Shown: positions 24,724-33,268, counted from the stretch's first letter. The stretch is DNA of 64,000 nt from Nocardioides perillae (GCF_013409425.1 NZ_JACCAC010000001.1:1550001-1614000); one strand, 5' to 3'. Translations and numbers: made by a program. Notes: generated by a model from the sequence alone, not told the origin.

Positions 24724-25872
24724 TCAGCGAGGGAGCACCGCCGCCCAGGTGACTGGCCAGCGCAGCTCGCCGCGCGGGCGGGTGCGCCCCACGGCGGGGT
24801 CCCACACGACGGGGCCGCGCCCGTCGAGACCGACCGCGAGCACGACGTGGCGCGGCAGCAGCCGCGAGCCGACGAAGAGCGGCACCGGGGCGCCGGCGTC
24901 GAGCGCGGCGCGCAGGTCGGCGGTGCGGGGGCGCGCGGTGCGCCACCGACGACCGGTCGCGGCGGTGAGCCGGCGCGCGACGGCCCACGGCGGCGTGCCG
25001 AGCAGCCGGGGCCACGGCACCGCCGCGCGCCCGGCGACCGGGTCGACGAGACCGCGCACCTCGCGGTGGACGGCGAGCACCTCGGCCCGCCAGCGGCCCG
25101 GCGACCGCAACGACGCGGCGTACGCCGGGTCGCGCAGCGCGCGGGCGGCCACCACCGTGGCCGCGCCGCAGGTGTAGCCGTCGGGCTGCACGAGGCCCTC
25201 GAGCGCCCGGAGGTCGCCGGCCGCGGCAGCAGGGGAGCCCTCGCCGGGGACCGCAGCGCCGGCCGCCAGCGGTGCGAGCCGCGCGATGGCCTGGTCGCCC
25301 GTCATCGGCTCGCACCCCACGGCGACGGCGTCGGCGACGACCTCGCGCTGGTGGCGCATGAGGTCCAGGCCGCGGCGCAGCAGCACCAGCGGGGGCTTGC
25401 GGTGCTCGCGCAGGTCGCGGGTGAGGCGGCGCCAGAAGGTGACCGCGGGGTGCTGGGTGACGCAGACGGCGGCGGCCAGGAGGCCGCGCTCCCGGCACTC
25501 CTCGACCACGTCGGCGGCGAAGATGCCCTCGGCGACGACGGTGCGGTGCCCGCCCAGGTCGAGCCGCTGCCAGCCGGTGCGGCCGTCCTTCGCGAGCTCG
25601 TAGACGGGCACGTCGACCGCACCGGTGCGGCACAGCTCGTCGAGTGCGGCGAGGGCCTCGTCGCGCAGCCACGAGTCCGGGTGGTCCCAGTCGACGAGCC
25701 CGGCGTTGGGCCCGTCGGCGATGCGGGGGAGCGCAGGGTCGCCGCCGGAGCGGTAGAAGTCGTCGAGGCGCAGCACGGGCAGCCCCAGCCGGGCGGCGAC
25801 GCGGGACTTGCCGGCCCCCGAGGGCCCGGCGAGGACGACCACCTGCGCGCGCACCGGGACATCGTGCCGCAC
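24724..25872 (-). CDS. Uridine kinase fused to a C39-like cysteine peptidase domain
   Basis: 382 residues. The first about 205 residues are a uridine kinase-like P-loop protein: 'VLAGPSGAGKS' with Lys22, 'LRLDDFYRSGGDPALP', 'DWDHPDSW' and 'VVAEGIFAADVV', so ATP-dependent phosphorylation of uridine or cytidine is expected. The remaining about 160 residues look like a C39/papain-type domain: 'PDGYTCGAATVVAAR' with Cys235, 'RHVVLAVGLD' with His342 and 'VVWDPAVG' with Asp358, in the order of a Cys-His-Asp triad. No break between the two parts is seen. The GTG at 25872 has no clear ribosome site; GTG at 25854 is an alternative. It is convergent with add. Role of the second domain is unknown. Confidence 0.85.
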   Translation of the reverse strand: MRHDVPVRAQVVVLAGPSGAGKSRVAARLGLPVLRLDDFYRSGGDPALPRIADGPNAGLVDWDHPDSWLRDEALAALDELCRTGAVDVPVYELAKDGRTGWQRLDLGGHRTVVAEGIFAADVVEECRERGLLAAAVCVTQHPAVTFWRRLTRDLREHRKPPLVLLRRGLDLMRHQREVVADAVAVGCEPMTGDQAIARLAPLAAGAAVPGEGSPAAAAGDLRALEGLVQPDGYTCGAATVVAARALRDPAYAASLRSPGRWRAEVLAVHREVRGLVDPVAGRAAVPWPRLLGTPPWAVARRLTAATGRRWRTARPRTADLRAALDAGAPVPLFVGSRLLPRHVVLAVGLDGRGPVVWDPAVGRTRPRGELRWPVTWAAVLPR

Positions 25873-25924
25873 CGCGGTCAGGGAGGTTCAGCCGGTGGTG
25901 CCGGCCGCGCAGCCTGCCGGGGCG

Positions 25925-26584
25925 CTAGGACACCGCGGCGACGAGGTCGTCGCGCAGGGCCTCGAAGCGGCGCCACTCCTCCTCGTCAGGACGGCCGGGT
26001 CCGGAGCCCGGTCCCTCGGCGAGGAAGGCGACCTGGCCGTCGACGGTGTCCGGGACGGTGGGCTCGGTGGCGAGGTGGGCGTCGTAGGACGTGAGGCCCC
26101 CGGTCGCGCGCAGCGCGCTCGAGACGACGGCCCCGGCGTAGCCGCGGAGCCGCGCCTGGCCGTCGCCGTCGTCCGCGACCTCGATTCCGGACAGCAGCAC
26201 CTCGGCCTGCTCCAGCGCCACCTCGACCCCGGCGTCGTCCGCCGTGCGGGCCGCCCAGTCGCCGAGCACCTGCCACTGCCGCTGCCGCAGGTCGTCGACG
26301 CCCTCGGCGTCGGCCGCGAAGGCGCCCGCCAGCGCTTCGCGGCGCGCCTCGCCCTCGAGGTCGGTGGTGGCGCACTCGAGCGTGCCGGGCTCGGCCCAGA
26401 AGGTGAGCTGCTCCTCGACGTCGCGGTCGCCGGAGTCGTCCACCCCGACGCCAGCAGCGTCCAGGCACGCGGCGAAGGAGTCGTCCTCCAGCGCCGCCGC
26501 CGCGCCGTCCTCGACGCCGCACCCGGCCAGCAGGAGGGGCACGACGAGCGCAGCCAGCAGGCGTCCGGGGTGCAGGCGGGTCAC
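25925..26584 (-). CDS. Lipoprotein of the second T7SS operon
   Basis: 219 residues from GTG at 26584, 14 bases after the stop of the large WXG protein; an open frame to 26656 precedes the signal peptide and is not used. The signal peptide ends in lipobox LLAGC. The mature protein is acidic and mostly helical ('VEEQLTFWAEPGTLECATTD', 'VDDLRQRQWQVLGDWAART') with two Cys in its first half. The family is not recognised. Its position behind a large WXG-type protein repeats the effector-then-lipoprotein order of 1888-3710, so an immunity or receptor role is possible. Confidence 0.7.
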   Translation of the reverse strand: MTRLHPGRLLAALVVPLLLAGCGVEDGAAAALEDDSFAACLDAAGVGVDDSGDRDVEEQLTFWAEPGTLECATTDLEGEARREALAGAFAADAEGVDDLRQRQWQVLGDWAARTADDAGVEVALEQAEVLLSGIEVADDGDGQARLRGYAGAVVSSALRATGGLTSYDAHLATEPTVPDTVDGQVAFLAEGPGSGPGRPDEEEWRRFEALRDDLVAAVS

Positions 26585-26598
26585 GGGGAGGCGGCCTC

Positions 26599-28737
26599 TC
26601 ACTGGTCGTCGCGGGCGGTGTTCATGGCGCTGAGCAGTCGCTCCATCTCGAGCCACTCCGGGTCGGTCTGGCCGCCGGCGCGGCTCTGGTCGCGCATCTG
26701 GTCGATGAAGCGGGTGACCAGCTGCGAGGCGTCGTCCTCGTAGGCCGGCCCGTGCGTCCGCACGAACTCCTCGAAGCCCTCGGGCTCACCGTAGTGCTGG
26801 ACGTAGAGCGTGAACGCCAGCACCTGCTGCGCGGCGTTCTCCTCCGCAGCGTCGTCCCACGCCTGGTCCAGCTCCTCCATCCTCTTCAGCTCGTCGAGCA
26901 CCCCGTTGAGCACCCCCATGACCGGGCCGCTCAGGGCGGCGGTGACGGGGTTCCTCGCCGCCGCCGCCGAGATGCCGCTCTCGATGAGGGACTTCACGAC
27001 CTTGTCCCACTGGAAGTCCTCGCTGATGATGTCGTCGGCGCGCAGCAGGTTGCCGATGTTGTGGGCGACGGACTCCGCCGAGTCGCCGCGCTCGAGCTGG
27101 TGCTGCATCACGGCCGCGATGACGTCCTCGACGTCGACGCCGGAGTCGTCGATGAGCTTGCGCACGTCGCTGGGGTCGATGCCGCCGCGCGAGCTCGCGG
27201 CGTCCTTGAGCAGCTGCGCCATCAGCACCGGGTCGTTGACCGCGTCCTCGACGTAGGGCTGGAGCAGGTCCCAGTACTGCGAGCCGGCGTTGGCGTTGCG
27301 CGCCTCGAGGAACCTCATCAGGGCCGGGAGCGGCGAGGGCTCGCCCGGGGCCAGGTCGGCGTGGCGCTGCCGCAGCGCCTGGACGGTCTCCCCCCAGAGC
27401 TCGGCGACGAGGCGGTAGTCGTCCTCGTCCATCGTGCCGCCGTCGGTCTGCACGTTGTGCATGCGGAAGAGCAGGTCGCGCAGGTGGTCGTCGGAGGCGT
27501 GCTCGACGATGCGGGCGAGGTCGTCGCCGGAGGAGCGGTCGGCCCACTGCTCCATCTGGTCGGTGTCGGGGTAGGCGTAGTGGAAGACCTGCGGGAACAG
27601 GCCGGGCATGCCGCCGGCGTGGGACAACGAGTGGTTGTAGACCTCGGAGTGGTAGCTGAGGGCGGCCGCGTTGATCCGCCCGTCGGCGGAGTCCGAGGAG
27701 GCGAGCAGCGCCCACATCTTGGGGCCGTAGTCCTGTTCCATCCAGGTCTCGAGGTAGGCCGCGAAGTCGTCGTCGGGGTAGTGGCTGACGCCGTTGGCCA
27801 CCGCGTCGTTGAAGCCCTGCATCGACGGCCACAGCTCCTCGATCCACAAGGTGGAGTCGACGAGGCCCTGGTCGATGTCCAGGTAGAGCTGCTGCAGGCC
27901 CTCCGGGCCGAGGTGGCGGGCGAGCGCCTCGGTCCACACGGGGTCGTCGGCGTGGGCCGCGATCTCGTCGAGGGCGTCCTGCACCTGCTGCTGGTCGCCC
28001 TCGTCGAGGGCGTCGCGCAGCGCCTCGACCCGGCGCTCGACGTCGGGGGTGACCAGCTCGACCTCGCGCTGCCGGGTCAGGACGAGGGAGTCGAAGAGCG
28101 GTGACCGGTCGATCTGGGGGGCCTCGCCGTTGCGCCAGGCCTCGATCTCGGCGTCGGTGACGTCGAGCGGACCGGACTCGCGCATCGCCTCGCCCAGCGC
28201 GCGGGTGCGCTGGGCGAGGTGGACCTTGGTGTGGTGGAACTCGTACTCCAGCCAGTACTGCGTCTGGTGGCGTGCGTCGCGCGCCGCCTCGACCGCGTCG
28301 TCGCGGGTGCGCTGCAGGGCCTGACGGTCCTCGGTGCTGACCTGGCCGTCGTCGCCGCGGGCCTCCTCGCGCCCGGTGCTCAGGGCGCTGTCGGCCGCCC
28401 CCACGGCGTCGGTGTAGGCCTGCTCGGCCTCCTCCCAGCGGCGGTTGAGCCCCGGCAGGCGGTCGAGGGCCTCCTCGTAGTCGCGGGCCAGCGAGCGCAG
28501 CGCCTCGGGCAGCTCGCCCATGCGCGTGCCGAAGTCGGTGAGGTGCGCGCCCAGCGCGGACATCTCGGCGGTGACGGCGGTCGCGGCGTCGCCCTGCCAC
28601 CGGCCGTCGATCTCGCCGGGGGTCGCGCTCGCGCGGGTGCCGCGCCGCTCGAAGGTGCGTGCCAGCTCGCCGAGCCGGCCGGCGACGGTGCGCAGCCCCT
28701 CCGGGTCGACGTCGAGGGTGAAGTGCTTCCCGCTCAC
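26599..28737 (-). CDS. Large WXG100-domain protein, putative T7SS substrate
   Basis: 712 residues from GTG at 28737. Residues 1 to about 100 match a WXG100 fold, with W47-Q48-G49 in 'EIDGRWQGDAATAVTAEM' and a second helix 'LGAHLTDFGTRMGELPEAL'. A coiled-coil stretch (to about 210) and a long helical region follow, with many acidic residues and repeated short motifs such as 'DDHLRDLLFRMHN' and 'DPVLMAQLLKDAASSRGG'. A Gly/Ala-rich segment near 595-625 ('SGISAAAARNPVTAAL', 'GPVMGVLNGVL') may insert into membranes. No known catalytic motif is seen. It lies between an Esx/EspC-like gene (3-base gap) and a lipoprotein, the arrangement of a T7SS effector with its partner and possible immunity protein. 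Confidence 0.75.
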   Translation of the reverse strand: MSGKHFTLDVDPEGLRTVAGRLGELARTFERRGTRASATPGEIDGRWQGDAATAVTAEMSALGAHLTDFGTRMGELPEALRSLARDYEEALDRLPGLNRRWEEAEQAYTDAVGAADSALSTGREEARGDDGQVSTEDRQALQRTRDDAVEAARDARHQTQYWLEYEFHHTKVHLAQRTRALGEAMRESGPLDVTDAEIEAWRNGEAPQIDRSPLFDSLVLTRQREVELVTPDVERRVEALRDALDEGDQQQVQDALDEIAAHADDPVWTEALARHLGPEGLQQLYLDIDQGLVDSTLWIEELWPSMQGFNDAVANGVSHYPDDDFAAYLETWMEQDYGPKMWALLASSDSADGRINAAALSYHSEVYNHSLSHAGGMPGLFPQVFHYAYPDTDQMEQWADRSSGDDLARIVEHASDDHLRDLLFRMHNVQTDGGTMDEDDYRLVAELWGETVQALRQRHADLAPGEPSPLPALMRFLEARNANAGSQYWDLLQPYVEDAVNDPVLMAQLLKDAASSRGGIDPSDVRKLIDDSGVDVEDVIAAVMQHQLERGDSAESVAHNIGNLLRADDIISEDFQWDKVVKSLIESGISAAAARNPVTAALSGPVMGVLNGVLDELKRMEELDQAWDDAAEENAAQQVLAFTLYVQHYGEPEGFEEFVRTHGPAYEDDASQLVTRFIDQMRDQSRAGGQTDPEWLEMERLLSAMNTARDDQ

Positions 28738-28740
28738 GGC

Positions 28741-29049
28741 TCAGCCTCCCGAGATGTCGGGGACCTGCGCGAGGTCCGCGTCGAGCCGCTGCAGCTCGAG
28801 GTCGAAGACGTTGGTGTTGCCGGAGATCAGCCCGGCGGTCACGGCGCAGGTGTCGGCGGCCGAGCGCCACGACACCTGGAAGCCGTCGGTGCCGTCGGCG
28901 ACCGAGGCGCTGAACTCGCCGCAGGCGTTGTCGACCGCGGTGGCCTGCGTCAGGAAGGACCACCGCACCTGCTCGAGCTCGTCGGCCAGGGAGGCGAAGC
29001 GCTCGACGATCGGCGCCGCCACCTCGGGGTCCATCGCGATGTCGACCAC
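28741..29049 (-). CDS. EspC/WXG100-like small T7SS protein
   Basis: 102 residues. I chose GTG at 29049 because GAGGAGC lies 5-10 bases upstream; a longer frame to 29079 lacks a ribosome site. Predicted helical hairpin starting 'DPEVAAPIVERFASLADELEQ', with 'VRWSFLTQATAVDNACGEFS' and 'VSWRSAADTC', which resembles type VII secretion target proteins of the EspC/WXG group. The large WXG protein starts 3 bases after its stop, so they probably act as a pair, one serving as the partner needed for export. Confidence 0.7.
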   Translation of the reverse strand: MVDIAMDPEVAAPIVERFASLADELEQVRWSFLTQATAVDNACGEFSASVADGTDGFQVSWRSAADTCAVTAGLISGNTNVFDLELQRLDADLAQVPDISGG

Positions 29050-29131
29050 GCTGCTCCTCGGGACGCACCGGGAGCCCACCGCCCCCGGGTGACCGGGTGA
29101 CTACCCGGCCCGAGACCGGTCGAAACCAGGC

Positions 29132-30028
29132 TCAGACGCCGATCGGGTGCCAGACCGTCTTGGTCTCGACGAAGGCGGTCATCGGCTCCAGACCGGGGTC
29201 GAGCCTCCAGTCGGGCTCGCTGGCCGGCGCGCGGCGCACCCGCTTGAGGTTGTCGGCGGCCGCGACCTCCAGGTCGGTCGCGAGCTGCTCGGCGCCCTCG
29301 AGCCCGACGACGCCGCCGAGGTCGACCGCGTTGACGTCCATGTGGGCGGCGAGCCAGGGCCCGAGCGTCGCGGCCGAGCCGGTGAGCAGGTTGACCACGC
29401 CGCCCGGCACGTCGCTGGTCGCCATGACCTCGCCGAGGGTCACCGCCGGCAGCGGGCGGGCGTACGACGTCACGACGACCGCGGTGTTGCCGGTGGCGAC
29501 GACGGGGGCCACGGTGCTGACCAGGCCGAGCAGGGAGGAGCGCTGCGGCGCGAGCACCGCGACGACGCCCGTGGGCTCGGGGGTGGTGAGGTTGAAGAAG
29601 GGGCCGGCGACCGGGTTGGCGGAGCCGACGACCTGGGCGAGCTTGTCGGTCCACCCGGCGTACCAGACCAGGCGGTCGACGGAGGCGTCGACGACGGCCG
29701 CGGCGTCGCGCTCGGAGAGGCCCTCGCCGCGGCGCACCGCGTCGACGAACTGCAGCCGGCGGTCCTCGAGCACCTCGGCGATGCGGTAGAGCACCTGGCC
29801 GCGGTTGTAGGCGGTGCGCGCCGACCAGCCGGGGAAGGCCTTGCGGGCGGCGACCACCGCGTCGCGGGCGTCCTTGCGCGAGGCGAGCGCGGCGTTGGCG
29901 AGGAAGCCGCCCGCGTGGTCCTGCACCACGTAGGAGTGGCCCGACTCCGAGCGGGGGAAGGCCCCGCCGACGTAGAGCTTGTAGGTCTTGCGGACCTCGG
30001 CCCGCGCCTGCTCGTCGCGCTTGCTCAC
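29132..30028 (-). CDS. Truncated aldehyde dehydrogenase-like protein without catalytic residues
   Basis: 298 residues against about 480 for a full enzyme. It aligns to the N-terminal, NAD-binding part of the neighbouring aldehyde dehydrogenase: 'YKLYVGGAFPRSESG', 'AFPGWSARTAYNRGQVLYRI', 'VVAVLAPQRSSLLGL', 'PGGVVNLLTGS'. The cofactor-side 'FTGSTEVG' element, the 'ELGGK' Glu and the catalytic Cys of the family are absent; the chain ends instead with 'ADNLKRVRRAP' and 'FVETKTVWHPIGV'. The GTG start overlaps the full-length gene by 4 bases, so they are co-translated. It is intact rather than decayed, which argues for a non-catalytic or regulatory subunit. Confidence 0.85.
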   Translation of the reverse strand: MSKRDEQARAEVRKTYKLYVGGAFPRSESGHSYVVQDHAGGFLANAALASRKDARDAVVAARKAFPGWSARTAYNRGQVLYRIAEVLEDRRLQFVDAVRRGEGLSERDAAAVVDASVDRLVWYAGWTDKLAQVVGSANPVAGPFFNLTTPEPTGVVAVLAPQRSSLLGLVSTVAPVVATGNTAVVVTSYARPLPAVTLGEVMATSDVPGGVVNLLTGSAATLGPWLAAHMDVNAVDLGGVVGLEGAEQLATDLEVAAADNLKRVRRAPASEPDWRLDPGLEPMTAFVETKTVWHPIGV

Positions 30029-31470
30029 CGCTGGGCCTCCTGGAGGTACGCCGCGAGGCCGTGGCGGCCACCCTCGCGACCGTGGCCCGACTCCTTGTAG
30101 CCGCCGAACGGGCTCGTCGGGTCGAACTTGTTGAACGTGTTGGCCCACACGACCCCGGCGCGCAGCTGCTGCGCCATCCACAGGATGCGGGAGCCCTTCT
30201 CGGTCCACACGCCGGCGGACAGGCCGTACGGCGTGTTGTTGGCCTTCTCGACCGCCTCGGCCGGGGTGCGGAAGGTCAGCACGGACAGCACCGGGCCGAA
30301 GATCTCCTCGCGGGCGATGCGGTGGGCCTGCGTGACGCCGGTGAAGACGGTCGGGGGGAACCAGAAGCCGCGCTCGGGCAGCTCGCAGGCGGCCGACCAG
30401 CCCTCGGCGCCCTCCTCGCGGCCGACCTCGCTGAGCGCGCGGATGCGGGCCAGCTGCTCGGCGGAGTTGATGGCGCCGACGTCGGTGTTCTTGTCGAGCG
30501 GGTCGCCGAGGCGCAGTGTGGCCATGCGCTCCTTGAGGCGCGTGAGCACCTCGTCGGCCACCGACTCCTGCACCAAAAGGCGTGAGCCCGCGCAGCAGAC
30601 GTGGCCCTGGTTGAAGAAGATGCCCGTGACGATGCCCTCGACGGCCTGGTCGAGCGGGGCGTCGTCGAAGACCACGTTGGCGGCCTTGCCGCCCAGCTCG
30701 AGGGTGGAGCGCTTCGGGGTGCCGGCGATCGCGCGGGCGATGGCCTTGCCGACCTCGGTCGACCCGGTGAAGGCGACCTTGTCGACACCGGGGTGCGCGA
30801 CGACGGCCCGGCCGGTGGCACCGGCGCCGGTGACGACGTTGACGACGCCCGGCGGCAGGTCGGCCTGCTGGCAGATCTCGGCGAAGAGCAGTGCGGTGAG
30901 CGGCGTGGTCTCGGCCGGCTTGAGCACGACGGTGTTGCCGCAGGCCAGCGCCGGGGCGACCTTCCACGCCAGCATCATCAGCGGGAAGTTCCAGGGGATG
31001 ACCTGGCCGGCCACGCCGAGGGGGCGCGGGTCGGTGCCGAGGCCCGCGTGGTCGAGCTTGTCGGCCCAGCCGGCGTAGTAGAAGAAGTGCGCGGCGACCG
31101 TCGGCACGTCGACGTCACGCGACTCGCGGATCGGCTTGCCGTTGTCGAGGGTCTCGAGCACCGCCAGCTCGCGGCTGCGCTCCTGGACGATCCGCGCGAT
31201 GCGGAAGAGGTACTTCGCGCGCTCGCGGCCGGGCATGCGACCCCACGGGCCCTCGAAGGCGCGGCGGGCGGCGGCGACCGCTGCGTCGACGTCGGCCTCG
31301 CTCGCCTCGGCGACCTCGGCGAGCACCTCCTCGGTGGCGGGGTTGACGGTCTTGAACGACTCGCCGGCGCCGTCGCGGAAGTCGCCGTCGACGAAGAGGC
31401 CGTAGGAGGGGCGCAGGTCGACGACGGAGGTCGACTCGGGGGCGGGGGCGTACTCGAAGGGCTCGGGCAT
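30025..31470 (-). CDS. Aldehyde dehydrogenase
   Basis: 481 residues, full length. NAD(P)-dependent oxidation of an aldehyde to the acid; acetaldehyde released by DeoC is the likely substrate (inference from the operon). Visible marks: 'VIPWNFPLMMLAWKVAPAL', 'LKPAETTPLT', 'FTGSTEVGKAIA', the general base Glu in 'LELGGKAANVVF', catalytic Cys in 'FFNQGHVCCAGSRL' and 'EEIFGPVLSV'. ATG at 31470 with GGAGACG just upstream. It lies 14 bases after deoC and overlaps the truncated paralogue by 4 bases. Confidence 0.95.
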   Translation of the reverse strand: MPEPFEYAPAPESTSVVDLRPSYGLFVDGDFRDGAGESFKTVNPATEEVLAEVAEASEADVDAAVAAARRAFEGPWGRMPGRERAKYLFRIARIVQERSRELAVLETLDNGKPIRESRDVDVPTVAAHFFYYAGWADKLDHAGLGTDPRPLGVAGQVIPWNFPLMMLAWKVAPALACGNTVVLKPAETTPLTALLFAEICQQADLPPGVVNVVTGAGATGRAVVAHPGVDKVAFTGSTEVGKAIARAIAGTPKRSTLELGGKAANVVFDDAPLDQAVEGIVTGIFFNQGHVCCAGSRLLVQESVADEVLTRLKERMATLRLGDPLDKNTDVGAINSAEQLARIRALSEVGREEGAEGWSAACELPERGFWFPPTVFTGVTQAHRIAREEIFGPVLSVLTFRTPAEAVEKANNTPYGLSAGVWTEKGSRILWMAQQLRAGVVWANTFNKFDPTSPFGGYKESGHGREGGRHGLAAYLQEAQR

Positions 31471-31484
31471 CTCGTCTCCAGCCT

Positions 31485-32459
31485 TCAGTCGAGGGTGACG
31501 TAGTCGGGGCCGGAGTAGCGGCCGGTGCGCAGCTTGTGGCGCTGCAGGAGCAGGTCGTTGAGCAGCGTCGAGGCGCCGAAGCGGAACCACGCCGGGTCGA
31601 GCCAGTCGGTGCCGGCGACCTCGTTGACCACGACGAGGTACTTCAGCGCGTCCTTGGTCGTGCGGATGCCGCCGGCGGGCTTGACGCCCACCATCTGCCC
31701 CGTCGCCCGGCGCCAGTCGCGCACCGCCTCGAGCATCACGAGCGTGACGGGCAGCGTCGCCGCGGGCTGCACCTTGCCGGTGCTGGTCTTGATGAAGTGG
31801 GCGCCGGCCAGCATCGCCAGCCATGAGACGCGGCGCACGTTGTCGTAGGTCTGCAGCTCGCCGGTCTCGAAGATCACCTTGAGGTGGGCCTCGGTGCCGT
31901 CGGGGCGCCGGCACGCCTCGCGCACGGCGGCGATCTCGTCGTGGACCTGCAGGTAGCGGCCCGACAGGAAGGCGCCGCGGTCGATGACCATGTCGATCTC
32001 GTCGGCGCCCGCCGCGACCGCGTCGCGGGTGTCGGCGAGCTTGACGGCCATCGAGGCGCGCCCGCTCGGGAAGGCGGTGGCGACGGCGGCGACGGCGACG
32101 CCGCTGTCGGCGCCGAGCACCTCGCGGGCGGTGGTGACCATGTCGGGGTAGACGCAGACCGCCGCGGTGCGCGGGCAGGAGGCGTCGGTGGGGTCGGGGC
32201 GCAGCGCCTTGGCGGCGAGCGCGCGCACCTTGCCGTGCGTGTCCTGGCCCTCGAGGGTGGTCAGGTCGACCATGCGCACGGCGAGGTCGATCGCGTGGGC
32301 CTTGGCGGTGGTCTTGATCGAGCGCGTGGCGAGCCCCGCGGCGCGGGCCTCGGCGCCGACCTGGTCGACGCCCGGGAGGCCGTGGAGGAACCGGCGCAGC
32401 GCGGCGTCGGACGACGTGACGTCCGAGAGCCCCGCGGTGGTCGTGGCGTTGCTGGTCAC
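31485..32459 (-). CDS. deoC: Deoxyribose-phosphate aldolase
   Basis: Splits 2-deoxyribose-5-phosphate into glyceraldehyde-3-phosphate and acetaldehyde. 324 residues, of the longer actinobacterial or eukaryote-like type. Conserved parts: 'VCVYPDMV', 'GADEIDMVIDRGAFLSG', 'LKVIFETGEL', the Schiff-base Lys in 'AHFIKTSTGKVQPAAT', and the second Lys in 'VGVKPAGGIRT'. The GTG at 32459 was chosen because TATGCT lies 6 bases upstream, consistent with leaderless transcription, and because earlier in-frame residues are low-complexity. First gene of the deoC-aldehyde dehydrogenase operon. Confidence 0.96.
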   Translation of the reverse strand: MTSNATTTAGLSDVTSSDAALRRFLHGLPGVDQVGAEARAAGLATRSIKTTAKAHAIDLAVRMVDLTTLEGQDTHGKVRALAAKALRPDPTDASCPRTAAVCVYPDMVTTAREVLGADSGVAVAAVATAFPSGRASMAVKLADTRDAVAAGADEIDMVIDRGAFLSGRYLQVHDEIAAVREACRRPDGTEAHLKVIFETGELQTYDNVRRVSWLAMLAGAHFIKTSTGKVQPAATLPVTLVMLEAVRDWRRATGQMVGVKPAGGIRTTKDALKYLVVVNEVAGTDWLDPAWFRFGASTLLNDLLLQRHKLRTGRYSGPDYVTLD

Positions 32460-32465
32460 CGGCGC

Positions 32466-32471
32466 AGCATA
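32466..32471 (-). promoter_or_regulatory. Putative -10 box of the deoC operon
   Basis: TATGCT on the minus strand, ending 6 bases before the deoC GTG. It matches the TANNNT form seen before several other genes of the window and implies a leaderless mRNA. No clear -35 box is seen. Confidence 0.5.
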
Positions 32472-32596
32472 GGCTCGCCGCGGCGCCGCCGAGGAATCCC
32501 GTGGCGCCGGGTCACGGCGAGGTGGAGACGGGGTCACGGGCCGGTCACGGGCGGGCGCGGGCCGCTCGTCCGGACGTCACGAGGAGGGCACGGAGC

Positions 32597-33241
32597 ATGG
32601 CGGCACGCACCGACGGCGGTCGCGAGCGGCTGCCGCGCAGCGGCACCCGGCTGTGGGCGTTCGCCGGGTACGCCGTCGCGCTGGCGCTGCTCGTCGGCAC
32701 CCTCGCCGACGGGCTCGGCCGCACCGACCTCGTGGGGGCCGCGCTCGCGCTCCTCGCCGCGGGGGCCACGACGGTCGTCTACGTGCGCCCGGCCGTCGAG
32801 CTCGACGGCGACGAGCTGCACCTGCGCCGGATGCTGAGCACGGTGGTGATCCCGCTCGCCGCGGTCGAGAAGGCGGTGGTCAGCCGCTTCCTCGCGGTCT
32901 TCGCCGGCGAGCGGCGCTACGTGTCGACCACCGTGCAGCGCACGCTGCGCGCAGTCGTCGGTGCGCGCTCCGGCCGCGGGGGTGCGGCCGGCGCGGGGGC
33001 GGGCGGTGGTGCGACCGCAGCCGCGGGCGGTGGGGCCACGGCCCCGACGAGCGAGGCCGACCTGGTCGAGCAGCGCATCGCGCAGGCCGCCGCGGACGCC
33101 CGCCGACGCCACGGCGTCGCGCTGCTCTCCGACGAGCAGCTCGCCCTGGCCTCCCAGGTGCGGCGCACCTGGTCGTGGCCTGCCGTCGCCGCGGTCGTCG
33201 GGCCCGCGGTGCTCGTCGTGCTCGCGCTGCTCCTGGTCTGA
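32597..33241 (+). CDS. PH-domain-like membrane protein
   Basis: 214 residues from ATG at 32597 with GGAG upstream. Two N-terminal membrane segments ('LWAFAGYAVALALLVGTLA' and 'LVGAALALLAAGATTVVYV') are followed by a bacterial PH-like stretch ('VELDGDELHLRRMLSTVVI', 'VEKAVVSRFLAVF'), a Gly/Ala-rich linker of about 25 residues, a helix and a C-terminal membrane segment. This is the common layout of small actinobacterial PH-domain membrane proteins of unknown function. Transcribed divergently from deoC. Confidence 0.65.
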   Translation: MAARTDGGRERLPRSGTRLWAFAGYAVALALLVGTLADGLGRTDLVGAALALLAAGATTVVYVRPAVELDGDELHLRRMLSTVVIPLAAVEKAVVSRFLAVFAGERRYVSTTVQRTLRAVVGARSGRGGAAGAGAGGGATAAAGGGATAPTSEADLVEQRIAQAAADARRRHGVALLSDEQLALASQVRRTWSWPAVAAVVGPAVLVVLALLLV

Positions 33242-33268
33242 GGGTCAGGACTGACCTACGGTCAGGAG

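Noticed and set aside
29050..29131. Short GGGTGACCGGGTGAC repeat between the T7SS operon and the truncated dehydrogenase
   Set aside because: Only two partial units, no clear hairpin or box; not enough to call a regulatory site.
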